Source: Paraescarpia echinospica (lineage: Eukaryota; Annelida; Polychaeta; Sabellida; Siboglinidae). Taken from it: DNA of 64,000 bases. Positions 35,819 to 50,654 of this stretch are shown here, piece after piece. Every line of letters starts with the position of its first letter. The first letter of the stretch is position 1. The notes under the pieces are model-generated. The model saw only the letters and a program-made list of their open reading frames with translations, had not been told where the DNA came from and did not search any database. The position numbers and the translations under genes were made by a program. Location: NCBI GenBank assembly GCA_020002185.1, contig CM034537.1, forward strand, positions 67,791,819 through 67,855,818. The letters are read 5' to 3'.

Positions 35819-38760
35819 AGCTCTTATATAGCGCTGTATCCAGTCCTTAGTTCTGTTCAAAGCGCTTTACAAAAAAGTTCACAATTATATGTCACTCCTT
35901 TAGGTAGTGAAAGCGATTTTAAAAAGGTGTGTCTTCAGCGCCGTTTTAAACGACGCAATAGTGTCACACTGTCTGACTGACTGTGGGAGATTGTTCCAAA
36001 GCACAGGAGCCGCTTTGGAGAACGCACGGTCTCCGAAAGACTTGAGGCGTGTGGTTGGTACTGTGAGCAGACCAGCAGAATTCGATCGGAGGGAGCGTGT
36101 GGGCTGATATTCAACAAGAAGCTCGGAAATGTATTGCGGTGCAAGTCCGTGGAGTGCCTTGAGGTGATCAGGAGAATTTTAAACGTAATTTTTTCTTGGA
36201 TTTCCTGGCGTAAGATATTTTATGATTTTATCCACATTTCGGATTTGCAGACCAGAAGATCTACAGATGGCACTGACTTGTTGATCCATTGTAAGTCCAG
36301 CATCGAACATGACCACAAGAGTTCTGACACATGTGCTGGGGGTCACTTGGGCATCCCCTACGTTGATCTTTGTTCTTTTAGGTATCTTTCTGCGAAGCGC
36401 CTCTGATCCCGCGAACAGAACTTCAGTTTTGTCACCATTTAATTGAAGTTTGTTTGCTGTCATCCAACCGTTGATGTCAGCAATGCATGTTTCCAGCTGA
36501 GATATGGCAACAGATGTGTCGGGGATCTTGAATGTTGTGTAGAGCTGCGTATCGTCAGCGTACATATGAAAATCCAAGCCATGTTGTCGAATTTTGCAAG
36601 CCAGTTCACCAGCCGTGTATATGGTGAACAGTGACGGTCCCAAGACTGACCCTTGGGGGACACCGCATGTCAGCACCGACACGTTCGAGATGGCTTCTCC
36701 GATCTTAATAGCTTGTTTTCTGTTTTCGAGATACGAGGTAAACCAGTTTAGTGCTGTGCCCGGAAGGCCGATCTTCTTAGACAGACGTGACACAAGCACC
36801 TGGTGGTCAATCGTGTCAAAAGCAGCAGACAAGTCAAGGAGGACTAGACACGAGACACACCGATTATCCGCAGATAAGAGTAAATCGTTCTGGATTCTCA
36901 GCAGTGCAGTCTCTGTATTGTGGCCCTTTCTGTATGCTGACTGATTCAATTCAGATAGGTTGTGCTGTGTCGTGTGACGTGACAAACGTGACGACACCAC
37001 CTTCTCAATTACTTTGGACAGGAAACTCAGATTATATATCGGTTGGTAACGTGTAAGACATTCGGTATCAAGGGACGGCTTCTTAAGACGCGGAGTCACA
37101 AGTGCCGCTTTCAAGTTAGCCGACACATCACCAGTGGCCAGCGAGATGTTCACAATCCTGGTAATGACAGGGACAAGTGCGTCAAGGCAATTCTTCAGCA
37201 TCCATGTCGGCAGAGGATCGAGAGCGTAGGATTGAGGAGCAGATGATGTAATGATGTTTCTGACCTCATCCCCAGAGGCTGGCGACAGCCTGTCCAACTG
37301 ATGACTTCCATCATGTTCATAAGTAGTGATCTGGGCATCACGTTGTGCTGCCGCTCGGCGATCTAGTGCACAGCGAATGCTTGCAGTTTTCTCTTGGAAG
37401 TAATTTAGGAAAACTTCAGCCAGAGCTTCTGGAGAGGCATGTGTTGGCAGTGGCGGGTCCACCCGAGTGTGCATCAATGTTTGAACAATGCTGTAAAGTT
37501 TCTTTTGGTTTGATCCAGCCTCAACAACCTTGTTGGAATAGTGTTGATGTTTGGCTTGACGAAGACAGTTATTTGCGACCGTGCACTGGTGTCTGAACAT
37601 CTGGCGATGAATTTCAAGTACAGATTTCCGGCATAGACGTTCATATTTCCGACGTGTCTGTAACTCCTTGCGTAACTCTTTGTTGTACCATTTCACATCG
37701 GGTCGCACCGTGATCGTCTTCTGCCTTATGGGAGCATGTTTATCCAACAAGCCGCGCAAGACCGAGTCATACTGGCGAACGAGTCCATCCAAGTCATCAG
37801 CTGGAGCAGTGTACAGTTCTGACTGAGAAATGTCTGCCTGCATGTCACACGCACTTACATTGCGGTATAATCTGTAGCTGACTCGTTTCTTAGGAGCACA
37901 AGGTTTACAACCTTGTATCTTGAATGTCACTGCAGAGTGGTCTGATATACCCGGATTCTCAACCACGATATCACCTATGATGTCTGCTTCGGATCGCGTG
38001 ATTATTAGGTCTAGAGTGTGACCAAGTGAAAGTGTCTTTTCCATCACATGCTGATGCAGACCATGATATTCTAGGATGTTGTGAAAGCGTACAGTCTTTG
38101 TATCATCCAACAAATCAACGTGTATGTTTAAATCTCCAACAATCACCAAGTTATCATGGCCCACGCAGAAACACTGCAGAAAATCTGCGAATTCGTCCAT
38201 GAATATCGATGCGCTCAGACCATTACGGGCAGACGGTGGAAGACTATAGATAACACATACCCGGAAACAGTATGATCTATACATCAGCTGAAGACACATC
38301 ACTTCAAACGATCTGTATGTCTTTGTGGCAAGTTGCCTCGTTTCGAAAGATGCACGGTAGATGACACCACCACCTCCTCCAGTTCTGTCACTACGTGGTT
38401 TGTGGTCAAATTTGTAGCCGTTTGGTGACAACGAATTTATCACCCGACTACCATCACCCGGGCTCAGGTTTCTGTCAGTGCTAGAATATCAAGTTCGTTG
38501 TTATCAAGCAACTTGACAAGTTGATCCACTTTAGATTTCACGGACCGGGTATTTAGTAGACATGCAGTTATTGTAGGTCTCGCACACTTAGTTACACGTG
38601 GAGATGTGTGAATGTCCACTGCAATCAGATTGTATAGGCAAGCTTTGCGTCTCACAGTAAACAGGGGCTGGGGGCGAGGATTAGTCAGTACAGCAATAAG
38701 TCTTTTCTTGGACCTGCCAGCCCTACAGCCCCTACGAGTCCGACGACGATGATTCAAGCG
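35812..38760 (-). mobile_element. CR1/L2-like LINE (LINE-A), endonuclease-reverse transcriptase, decayed
   Basis: Minus strand. From 38757 the frame encodes a basic stretch, then LLNTRSVKSKVDQLVKLLD...ALTET, the start of an apurinic endonuclease domain. A small indel near 38463 shifts frame. 36179-38443 then carries the rest of the endonuclease (VGDLNIH, LDLI, SDHSAV) and the reverse transcriptase ([25 protein letters not shown]). The thumb region after IIKYLTPGNPRK is missing. The frame resumes with LAPQYISELLVEYQPTRSLR and FGDRAFSKAAPVLWNNLP down to about 35890. The 3' end GCGCTATATAAGAGC plus (TTA)n is typical of CR1/L2 elements. No ORF1 is seen. It is probably a dead copy, given a frameshift and a deletion of roughly 80 residues. 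Confidence 0.92.
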
Positions 38761-39136
38761 TTCATGCGGTGCAATACAATTGTCCAGTGCTGGGTAAAGT
38801 CGGGTGACAGAGGCACATCTAATCAGCAGTAAATTCAGTCCTGTTGTATGTGATCATGCTGTAGGAACGGTTGTTCACAGTGTTCTTGTTGTCAACGTCA
38901 CGCCTGGTCGACCAGCAATGTTGCAACTAGACAGGTGCACACAATGTAAAAGTTACTAAAATAAAAAAATATATAAAACGTTTACTAAAACTGTATAGTC
39001 CAGCATCATCACTAGGCTTTCTGAAAACCAACTGTATAAACTTCGCCGGTGTGTCCTGGATAAAAACTTGATAAAAATTGAAATATTCCAGCGCTTGTTG
39101 TGGTGCAGCCACATACAGGCGCATCCCACAATTCAA
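38761..39136. other. Spacer; possible LINE upstream sequence
   Basis: Unique sequence between the LINE's recognisable 5' end and the next trinucleotide array. No coding similarity recognised. Confidence 0.45.
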
Positions 39137-39200
<64 letters not shown>

Positions 39201-39205
39201 GCTGC

Positions 39206-39287
<82 letters not shown>

Positions 39288-39340
39288 TCCATTACTACTA
39301 CTACTAATAATAATAATAACAACAACAACAACAATAATGC
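39137..39340. repeat. (ACT)n microsatellite grading to (AAT)n and (AAC)n
   Basis: About 55 ACT-type triplets followed by aat and aac triplets, ending at 39340. All six frames are trivially open or homopolymeric (poly-Leu, poly-Thr), which should not be annotated as protein. Confidence 0.97.
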
Positions 39341-39420
39341 TTTTATTTCAGACAAACAATCAATGTGGACCATTCAAATGACAACGGAATTTCACCCCAG
39401 GTTTTCCCATTCCTAATCGT
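39311..39420 (-). mobile_element. Possible retroelement 3' tail
   Basis: On the minus strand, tgtctgaaataaaagcatta runs straight into (TTG)n(TTA)n. This is the form of an invertebrate LINE or SINE 3' end with its simple-repeat tail. No coding part remains, so the assignment is tentative. Confidence 0.4.
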
Positions 39421-39577
39421 GTCGGTGCGCCTCTTATCCTGCTCTATCGACGCGAAGGGATTAATATATGGAATCTTTTTGACACCAGATTGGTTACTGA
39501 AGTCTAACTATTGTGGCATGGTCCCGAACAACGAAATCGTATAGTCTGACCGCCCAGACGCAGACATTTGAGAACTA

Positions 39578-40560
39578 CTTAAAATTTCCTTAGAACACAA
39601 CGACTTTTTATTCTGATCAAACTGGTATCTTCAAATTTTCGGCACTGCAATGGGGAAACGAGTTGTCCCCAACTATGCCAATCTTTTTATGGCTCAGTGG
39701 GAGAAACAATCACTAAGGAAATGCAACAAATTACCATTAATCTATTTACGATACTTGGACGATATTTTCGGAATATGGACACATGGAAATGATGAATTCC
39801 AAGTTTTCTTGAACATACTAAATAGCCATCAAAATTGCGTAAAATTAACGTCAGTTACGAGTAAACACTCAATAGATTTCTTGGACACTACGATCTTTAA
39901 AGGCGAACGCTTTAATTCGACAGGGCATCTTGACAGCAAGGTTTACTTTAAACCAACAGATACACATCAACTACTGTACAAAGACTCGTTCCATCCGAAA
40001 CATACCTTCTCTTGTATCCTCAAGTCGCAACTATTACGATTTCACAGGATTTGCAACAATAAATCAGACTTTGAGGAAGTCGTACAAACACTTTTTCATA
40101 GCCTGAGGCAAAGGAATTATACATCGCGTTTTAAGGGACATTAAAAGCACTACCCTAGCGGACATCAAAAATTAGAACAGGAAAGAACAAGCCGTGAAAT
40201 GTCAGGTGAAAAGGTGTCTAGCCTGTACGGCATTTGTAGACTTCACACCTATTAACAACACAAGGTTTACCTAATTACCTGCAACGCCTGCCCCGCAAGA
40301 TACGTGGGTGAGACTGGCAATCAACTACGAACACGTCTAAATAATCGAACATACGACATCACAACGACACACAAGTGGCCAAGCATTTTAACGGAGACGG
40401 TCATTCAATATCCGATTTGCGTATTACAATCTTGGAATCAGGGCCATTTTCTGACGTCGCCTCACTGGAAACCATTTACAGACGAAATTGTGAATTAAAA
40501 TGGATTACAAGACTTAAAATTACGCAGCCAGGGGGACTGAATGTTAGAGAGGACTCTTGA
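39578..40560 (+). mobile_element. Penelope-like element fragment: RT and GIY-YIG endonuclease
   Basis: LKISLEHNDF then YLQIFGTAMGKRVVPNYANL and YLRYLDDIFGIW (catalytic YxDD-type box) and FLDTTIFKGERFNSTG identify a Penelope-like reverse transcriptase. A stop lies in frame before 39650, and the main frame ends at 40144. A linker with a CQVKRCLAC cysteine pattern follows in another frame. The GIY-YIG endonuclease comes next: YLITCNACPARYVGETGNQL, then after a frameshift AKHFNGDGHS, WITRL and GLNVRED. The stop and frameshifts mean it is inactive. The 5' part is missing. The segment that normally joins RT to the linker is absent here and appears downstream. Confidence 0.9.
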
Positions 40561-40562
40561 TA

Positions 40563-40738
40563 TTATACATTTTGTGATTCGCTTCTCCCGCCAGGGACAA
40601 ACAATTGCTAAACTAGCTAAAGCCACCTATAAACTGCTACAAACCTCGTATCCAGAAATATATACGCCGAGATTTATAACAGCATTCTCAAAGAACAAGA
40701 ACCTGAAAGATATGTTGGTGGCCACCAAATTACAATGA
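40563..40738 (+). mobile_element. Penelope-like RT thumb segment, out of order
   Basis: The frame encodes IIHFVIRFSRQGQTIAKLAK, then LLQTSYPEIYTPRFITAFSK and NKNLKDMLVATKL. In Penelope-like elements this pattern (an FV.TY.-type start, I-A-K..., NLRDLLV end) lies between the RT and the Cys-rich linker. Here it lies directly after the endonuclease end, in a different frame. Either it belongs to a second, truncated tandem copy or the element was rearranged. Confidence 0.65.
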
Positions 40739-41673
40739 ACAATGGACTTCTACAGAACAATGACCCTAGCGCTTAGGACACTGTGAGACGTCGTAGCGTT
40801 AGTACAATTGTGTAGTTGGTAGGGGGATTAGGCTGCATGTGGGGTAGTCGGGTTGCAGCAGTGCTGCCTCGTACGGCTTCACATGTTTCCGTCTCCTGTT
40901 CAACTATGATAGGATATATATACTTCATACACAATGTAATGGCTTATTTTGTTTTTACAGGTTTACCGTCCGAAATAATTACTGAATACCCATGTATTCA
41001 TTATTAATAACAAGGACACGTGTTTGTGGAGGTGTGGGGTGGTCAGCAGTAGCGCCTCTGTGGACAGCACCACAACTTCGCAATCCCGTGTTTACTTTAA
41101 TTTCAGCGCATACCTTCGTACGGCCACCGTAGGTTTTTTTAAATACAGCATCGTCCCCCTCTGACTCAGATGAACACCATCGTGTCGCAAATACGTTTTC
41201 TATCTTGTAGCGAACCCTCTGTGTTTGTATATGTATATATGTATTTTTAAAACAAAAAACAAAACAACAATATGTATTCATCTATGTTATTTAACAGGAC
41301 AGAAGAGGTTAACCTCCGGTTACTATCCTCAGTCTTGTCCAAATGGTCATTGTTTAATGTTCAGTGGCATGGGAATGTAACGGCTGAATGCATCCCTGTG
41401 CCATGACTGGATAATCACGCATTCTCGTCTCCATTGTAGACCGATAGTTGTTATTTGGATGTACCATTAATCATACATGTTTTTTTTATAGGTTTTATTT
41501 ACAAAAAAATGTTTTGCAGAGAAGACCATCTACCCAAAAGGACTAAACTTATTTTATCAGATGTCTGGGTTTAGGCTTCACATTCGCCACTTATACTCTG
41601 TTGCCAGTGCATTAGGGTCTTCGTTCATGTTCCAAATCCTTAACATAGGATACTTGAGCCCAGTACACCCTAA
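40739..41673. other. Spacer; no gene seen
   Basis: AT-rich sequence with short open frames only, at most 100 codons (minus strand, 40979-41281), showing no recognisable motif. Nothing supportable. Confidence 0.5.
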
Positions 41674-41696
41674 ACTACTACTACTACTACTATTAT

Positions 41697-41755
<59 letters not shown>

Positions 41756-41800
41756 ATACTACTACTACTACTAATACTACTACTACTAATACTACTACTC
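41674..41800. repeat. (CTA)n microsatellite
   Basis: About 42 CTA triplets with ATT/AAT interruptions. It is the third such array in 6 kb between the two tubulin genes. Confidence 0.96.
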
Positions 41801-41825
41801 AGTCCAGAGGCAACCTCTGGACTGA
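41799..41825. repeat. Perfect 12-bp inverted repeat hairpin
   Basis: TCAGTCCAGAGG, a CAA spacer and CCTCTGGACTGA form a perfect 12-bp stem with a 3-nt loop at the exact end of the (CTA)n array. It may be a transposon terminus or an extruding structure. No neighbouring gene explains it. Confidence 0.85.
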
Positions 41826-42850
41826 ACAAAGGTAACCTGAATTGCGAGGTGACCGTATTTGATGAGATTAATTTCATATATGTTACTGTTAGAGAAATGA
41901 TGTTGGACTATCATGGGGTGACCTTAATTATGGAGTGGCTGTATTATCGAGGTGACCATAAAGCGAGATTCGACTGTATGTAGGCCTACATAAAAGTTAC
42001 TAAATGAGCAACACACATCGTAGGCATTGAAACCCTTTTATCTCCAAATGTTCATGCAATTTTAAATGATCCCCGTGCCAACGGTATTACCTATAACAAA
42101 TGACAGTGTGTATGAGTCTTCAGTAAACAACTAAGGTGAAACTAATCATGTCTGTAAGGATCTAGCATTGCGGTTCAGTTAAAGTGGCATTGTATCACAT
42201 TTATTTCTTACCAAAGATGTTTCATGGGAAAGTACGTTTTAAAAGAATTTACAAAAAGAGAGTTGTACCCTGTGTATCATGTATAGAACAAATAAATAAA
42301 GATTGCCAACGATTTAGTTAAGGCTACCCAGTTCGCATGTGTCATTATATTGTGGTAATCAAATAAACGTTCTGTGGAAAAAGAATGTCTCAAAACGAAC
42401 CTCGTTAACCAATGGTGACGCGTGGACGTAATTTAATAAATGGAAAGAAAAGGAGGAGTACAAACAACACAAATTAGCAACACTGTTTTAATAAAAAGTA
42501 TTATTGTAAACTGACATACATACTATTACGTATGCATCATCGACACTCTAAACAACTAAACCGTTGCAATGTAACTTCGCTTCGTACATTTTACGGATTT
42601 AAAGTATAACATGGAATATGACTAAGAAAAATACACGCACATTCAATGATGTACACTTTCAACTGCTGACGACATAATGCAAGTGTGGCTAAACTTTCGA
42701 GTTTTACGGTAAGCCGGGTACTTACTAGTCATGCGCATGAGCACTAAGCGGTGAGTCGCCGCATGAATTAAGTTCGTCTCCAGTAGGTTAACCGCCAATT
42801 CCAGTTCATTGTCAGTAGACGTGGTTCAGTTTTTCTCCGGCAAACTCAAG
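41826..42850. other. Beta-tubulin 2 upstream region
   Basis: About 1 kb before the second tubulin start. Three gaggtgacc/ggggtgacc words occur at about 41848-41960. The last 130 bp before the ATG are less AT-rich and should contain the promoter and 5' UTR (a ggttcagttttt initiator-like word lies near 42823). No TATA box at the expected place was identified. Confidence 0.45.
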
Positions 42851-42907
42851 ATGCGTGAAATCGTCCACCTTCAAGCTGGCCAGTGCGGCAACCAGATCGG
42901 CGCTAAG
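42851..42907 (+). CDS. Beta-tubulin 2, exon 1
   Basis: ATG at 42851 (context ctcaagATGCG) encodes MREIVHLQAGQCGNQIGAK, essentially the animal consensus. The MREI autoregulation tetrapeptide and the GQCGNQ loop are intact. The donor AAG|GTACGT after codon 19 is a strong splice site. It is the same length and phase as exon 1 of gene 1. Confidence 0.97.
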
Positions 42908-45094
42908 GTACGTACGAGAAGGATTTAAAAGAACTCACTGCGACGTGCTAATAATAGTAATACAGTTGGTGGAAAGTGAGAACATCCCGCCAATTTGCCA
43001 GTTCGGGCGTGGCATCGGAAAATGTGAAAATTTTGTTTTCGACTGCGTGATCTAGATTGCTACAGAAATATGTAGAATTGTTACCTAAGGTAGTCGTGTT
43101 TAAGCGTGACATTTTCCGATGCTTGAAAAATTTGACAAAATCGAAATTTTTACGTGAATATGTAATTGTAATGCATACCCAGATTTGTAGACGTCGAATG
43201 TTGCATTCAAGTAATTAATATCTGACTGATTACATATATTTTGTCATACATTTACAGAAATTGTGTTGATGGGTTTAAAATGTGATACTAAAACTGTATG
43301 TACGCATTCAGTTAATTTCTCCATAAATTTCAAATTCCATTGAGTTGAAATTCGGCGAGCCATGTGGCTGTTCCGGTCACCGGAGTCACTCCCTGTGATC
43401 GCGTACCTGAATCCAAACATTAGCATAATTTTTACGAAATTTTTAATGACAACACGTTGTATGTAACTATAATCTCACTGCAGGGGTACGCCAGGTATGA
43501 TCTGATTTGTCTATGTAACCGTGTCATGATATAACAATGCAGTCATCGCCGATTGGACTGATGTGTTGTTGTAAGAGTGGGTATGTTCGCAACATGGAAC
43601 AGCCGGCGCCGCGATGCAGTTACTGGCCTGCAGATGGCGATGAGTCACTGACTGTCTGCTGTCTAGTTCAGGCAGCTGCGCGGTTTCGGTGACCGATGCT
43701 TTAAAGGCAAATTTACATTTGGTCACAGTCTCTCCGAACTAATTCCCTGCAGTAGGGGCGTTTGGTCAGCGTATGTGTCACTACAAGACAAATTTACAGC
43801 AACTCCACTGCCCATGTTCTATACTTATCAGTTGACTTCGCCTGGAGGCTGGAGCTACCGACTTCACTCTATAATTACTATTATCCGGCCACTGAATTCT
43901 GGATTTCTCTCCCTCTATTCTTCACCTGTTATTATATGCCTGGTTTTAGATGAAACGGTGCATGTTTTACACATTTTTTAGGCCAACAATTATTAACCAT
44001 GTCCACCAGAATTAAATGCAGTAGTTTACATTTGGTGTCAAAAGCAGTTCTAAATTCAGTATCCTTTGTTGGTGTACAAATGGTGATAGCAGTTGGCTGT
44101 AGATCAATGGATGTGTAAGGTGATAGCATTGAAAGTGTCCTTCGCTATCAATGGCAGACATCTGTGTTGGTTCAGTAATTGTGTGTTCACAAGGTGCATG
44201 GTACCCTGGAAATAATACACTGGGTACACATACTCGATATCTCTTTCATGCAGGGTGTCACTATCACTGGTCATGACCTGTATTTTGTGTATGGCAATGT
44301 AAGTCCACTCACCCATACATTTTATTCAATGGCCTGTTTACACCACAAGATCATGATGATAAAATAAAGACTAGAATGTCAGAAGAGAATACCCCTCTTT
44401 AATAAACCTAGTGCATATTTAGTCAACTGCAACCATTTAGTAAAAAAAACATCCATACCTCTTTGTGGCTGTTTTGATTAAAAAAAGTGACATCCTTTGC
44501 TTGACCAACATGACCTCCTCATGTGTTATAATATTTATTCTCATGTGTGTAGAACATTCAGGTGCGATCCACCTGTAAACATTCCTAAATTATGACACTT
44601 TTACTGGTGATTGTTTTGAACACTTGATCGGCCGTACAATGTACACCCCTACGCGTAGAGCAAAAGGTGCAAAAGGTTTATTAAGTTCTGATTAGATGGC
44701 TGTGCTGCTGGACAGTGACACATTCATAAGTATTTCAACAGGCTGGCCCGTGCGGAGAACACTATCTACCTTTATTTCTTAATTTCTTAAAACAGTGTAT
44801 TTCTTCCATGCTCAATTACCCAGCCTATTGAAATTGCATCACCAATTATTTGTTGTGTACATTAATCACGCAACAATCTCTTACAGCTCTCCACCTATAA
44901 CTTCACGGTATGACAGTGCCTCCACCTGGTGAATGTGAAACACCAATTCTATTGCAAAATCAGTATTTCAGTTTTCTGGCAAATATCAGGTGGTGGAGTA
45001 GCGACCCTTGTGAAACAGAATAAAATAATCTTGCAGTTTGTGTGATGTGGAGCTTAATTATTTTATTTGTAAGTTTATTTGTTTTTGTTTTCAG
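42908..45094. other. Beta-tubulin 2 intron 1
   Basis: A 2.2 kb AT-rich intron. A CTCF-like word lies at 43627-43641. Short open frames near 43510-44370 show no motif. The acceptor is tgttttcag. Confidence 0.85.
43627..43641 (+). promoter_or_regulatory. CTCF-like motif
   Basis: CCTGCAGATGGCGAT matches CCASYAGRKGGCRSY at 13 of 15 positions. It lies inside intron 1 of beta-tubulin 2. Binding is inferred only. Confidence 0.25.
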
Positions 45095-45203
45095 TTCTGG
45101 GAGGTGATCTCAGATGAGCATGGCATTGACCCGACTGGCACGTACCACGGTGATTCCGATCTGCAGCTGGAGAGAATCAACGTCTACTACAATGAGGCCT
45201 CAG
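45095..45203 (+). CDS. Beta-tubulin 2, exon 2
   Basis: Encodes [20 protein letters not shown] then [17 protein letters not shown], residues 20-56, matching the metazoan consensus. The donor CAG|GTAAGC is close to ideal and leaves phase 1. Length and phases are identical to gene 1. Confidence 0.97.
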
Positions 45204-48477
<3,274 letters not shown>

Positions 48478-48778
48478 ATACGGTTCCACACACACTTGCT
48501 ATCCAACCGTTTGTACTAATTGCACACAATGTGTTCACCTGCTCTATGCGCTGCCAGTTTGTGTTATGCTTGGTATTGGTACCGTGTTGAAATTTCGGTC
48601 ACGTTTCATTCCACGTGTCTTGTTTTCGCTGTTTTTTCGTTCGTCTCTGGTGCTATGTCGTGACTGCCAAACTACAGTGATTGCCAGCGTGTATCACACA
48701 TCAACAGACTTGCAGACATCCACGTTGTACATATGACACATGCTATTGCGATGTGTACAAAACGGTTTTCATCCATCT

Positions 48779-48784
48779 AATAAA
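48779..48784 (+). terminator. Polyadenylation signal, beta-tubulin 2
   Basis: AATAAA about 300 bp after the stop, followed by a TG-rich stretch (cattgtctttgtgtgtcgag) as expected downstream of a cleavage site. Confidence 0.7.
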
Positions 48785-50654
48785 TACCTACTTGTTCATT
48801 GTCTTTGTGTGTCGAGTGTCACTGACAACATCACCAAAGCTCTGGAAGAATGTCTGCAATGGGCATAGACCCTCTACTCTACACACAATAGGATTATTAA
48901 CTAAGTAAGCATGACCATTATCTAGACATCCGGCTTAGATAAGTTGGTAGATATTTGCTTTGATATACAATGCATCTACAGTTGAATTACTTGATATCTA
49001 CATAGGTACATGTTCCACTTGCTGTAATCTGGTAGTGGAAGGATACTTTGCCCCTAAAGTATTATTCGAAAGTGTTTTAATTTCCACACCACTCTTCAAG
49101 AACGAACCCATTTCTTCCTATCTGCTTTGAAACTCGTTTCTCTCCCTCTGAAGCTTAGTATTGCAGATGTGACCTGAAACAGTGTCGCCACCTGCCGACT
49201 AACAGCGGATACAACTACAGAAAGTGTAATGCAGAAACTGCACTAGACGGGAGTGTCACGGCGAGGACAAATGGTTAGGATGTGTAATATGTTTAAGGTT
49301 ACTGTTGTAATTAGCTATGGTTGGGGTTAATTAAGATTATAATTGGTTAGGATTAAACTTCAAACGTATTAGTCCCAAGCTACTAACGAATATACACAGT
49401 CGACTGCCCTCACGGGCTGTAGCATCAAAAAGAAGGGGGAGGGGTGCTGGTGGAATTTTTTTGGCGTCGCGAGCTCATTGTAACCTGAACGGAGGCATAT
49501 TCAAAAAAGTCTATAGGCCGCCAAATTACAAATGTGTAGGGGGGCCTGCCCCTCTGGATCCGCGTATGGCCCGTGTTACATCCATTATAAATACTGTGAT
49601 TTTAATGCGCCAACAAAGAGGCACCATACGTGTATCTCCTCACAGGTGCCGAGGTTCTCTAGCTTCTTTTATGTCCAATCGCTTCCTTGGATCATTGACC
49701 TCTGATTTGGAAATGAAAAAAAATACAACGGTAGTTATTTTGAGTTGTCAGTTGTTAGTTATTCCCCTGGTGGCGTCAGCAAAGAGACGTGAACGCTGTA
49801 AACCTGCATGCAATGCCGTAACTGGCGACAGCAGTAATTACATTTTTACGGGAATTAGCATAATTAAAGTACTTGGTTTACTGCTCTACAGGTGGGTGTA
49901 ACTCTTGACTAGTTATTACATTATATACTAATTTCGACGGAAGAATCATAAGTGCAAGTCTGTCAGACAACTGAAGTCACAGCCAGTAGGTTTAAAATAC
50001 ACTAACCCAAAGGCATAGACAACCGGAGTTGTTGGCGTTCCACTATTCGATACGTGACGCTAGCTTCATTACTAACGCCATGGATTCGCGGGTACCTTCC
50101 CTCCTAGACAAGCGAGGGCATCACGTAAGAAACTACACATTTCCCTGCTCATAGTATAAACAGTGTGAGTTGCACCACACCATAATTAGGTCGACGAAAT
50201 CAGCGAATGCCATGAGTCACGATTGTACACAGGAGTTTGCTAATTTGTGTTGACGTGAGTCAGTAGATGGCGCCACCGTTCTTGGTGATATCAGAATCGG
50301 GCAGCGTGATGTGTAATGTCTTGGCCATAGGCGTCGTAAATCCATGGGGCAACCCTTTGGCCGCCCAGCATCCAACTCACATCTTGCCGTTGGTCCTGTC
50401 CGGGCTGCTGTTTTTTTCTCTCTCGAAAAACAGGAAAGAATTTTAGGGTTGTATGTTCAGCGGCACTTCGCCACCAATACACAACAGGCTGCGCCCACCA
50501 TCAACCGTTGGATGACTACTGGCCCATATCATAGCAAAATAAAAAATAAACAACTACAATTAATACATACGTTCTACTGTTTATTAGTCGACACTTCTAT
50601 GTACACGAAGCATCTGCGTAGTGTCGTGAGTATATCGTGCATGTCTGAGAGACG
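48785..50654. other. Spacer; no gene seen
   Basis: Gene-poor sequence between the tubulin gene and the gypsy remnant. Open frames at 49461-49901 and 50344-50691 lack recognisable motifs. A CTCF-like word lies at 50260. Confidence 0.5.
50260..50274 (+). promoter_or_regulatory. CTCF-like motif
   Basis: TCAGTAGATGGCGCC matches the 15-position CTCF core consensus at 14 positions and lies 0.4 kb from the gypsy remnant. Binding is inferred only. Confidence 0.3.

Noticed and set aside
39100..39381. Poly-Leu and poly-Thr frames
   Set aside because: They are the translation of an (ACT)n microsatellite.
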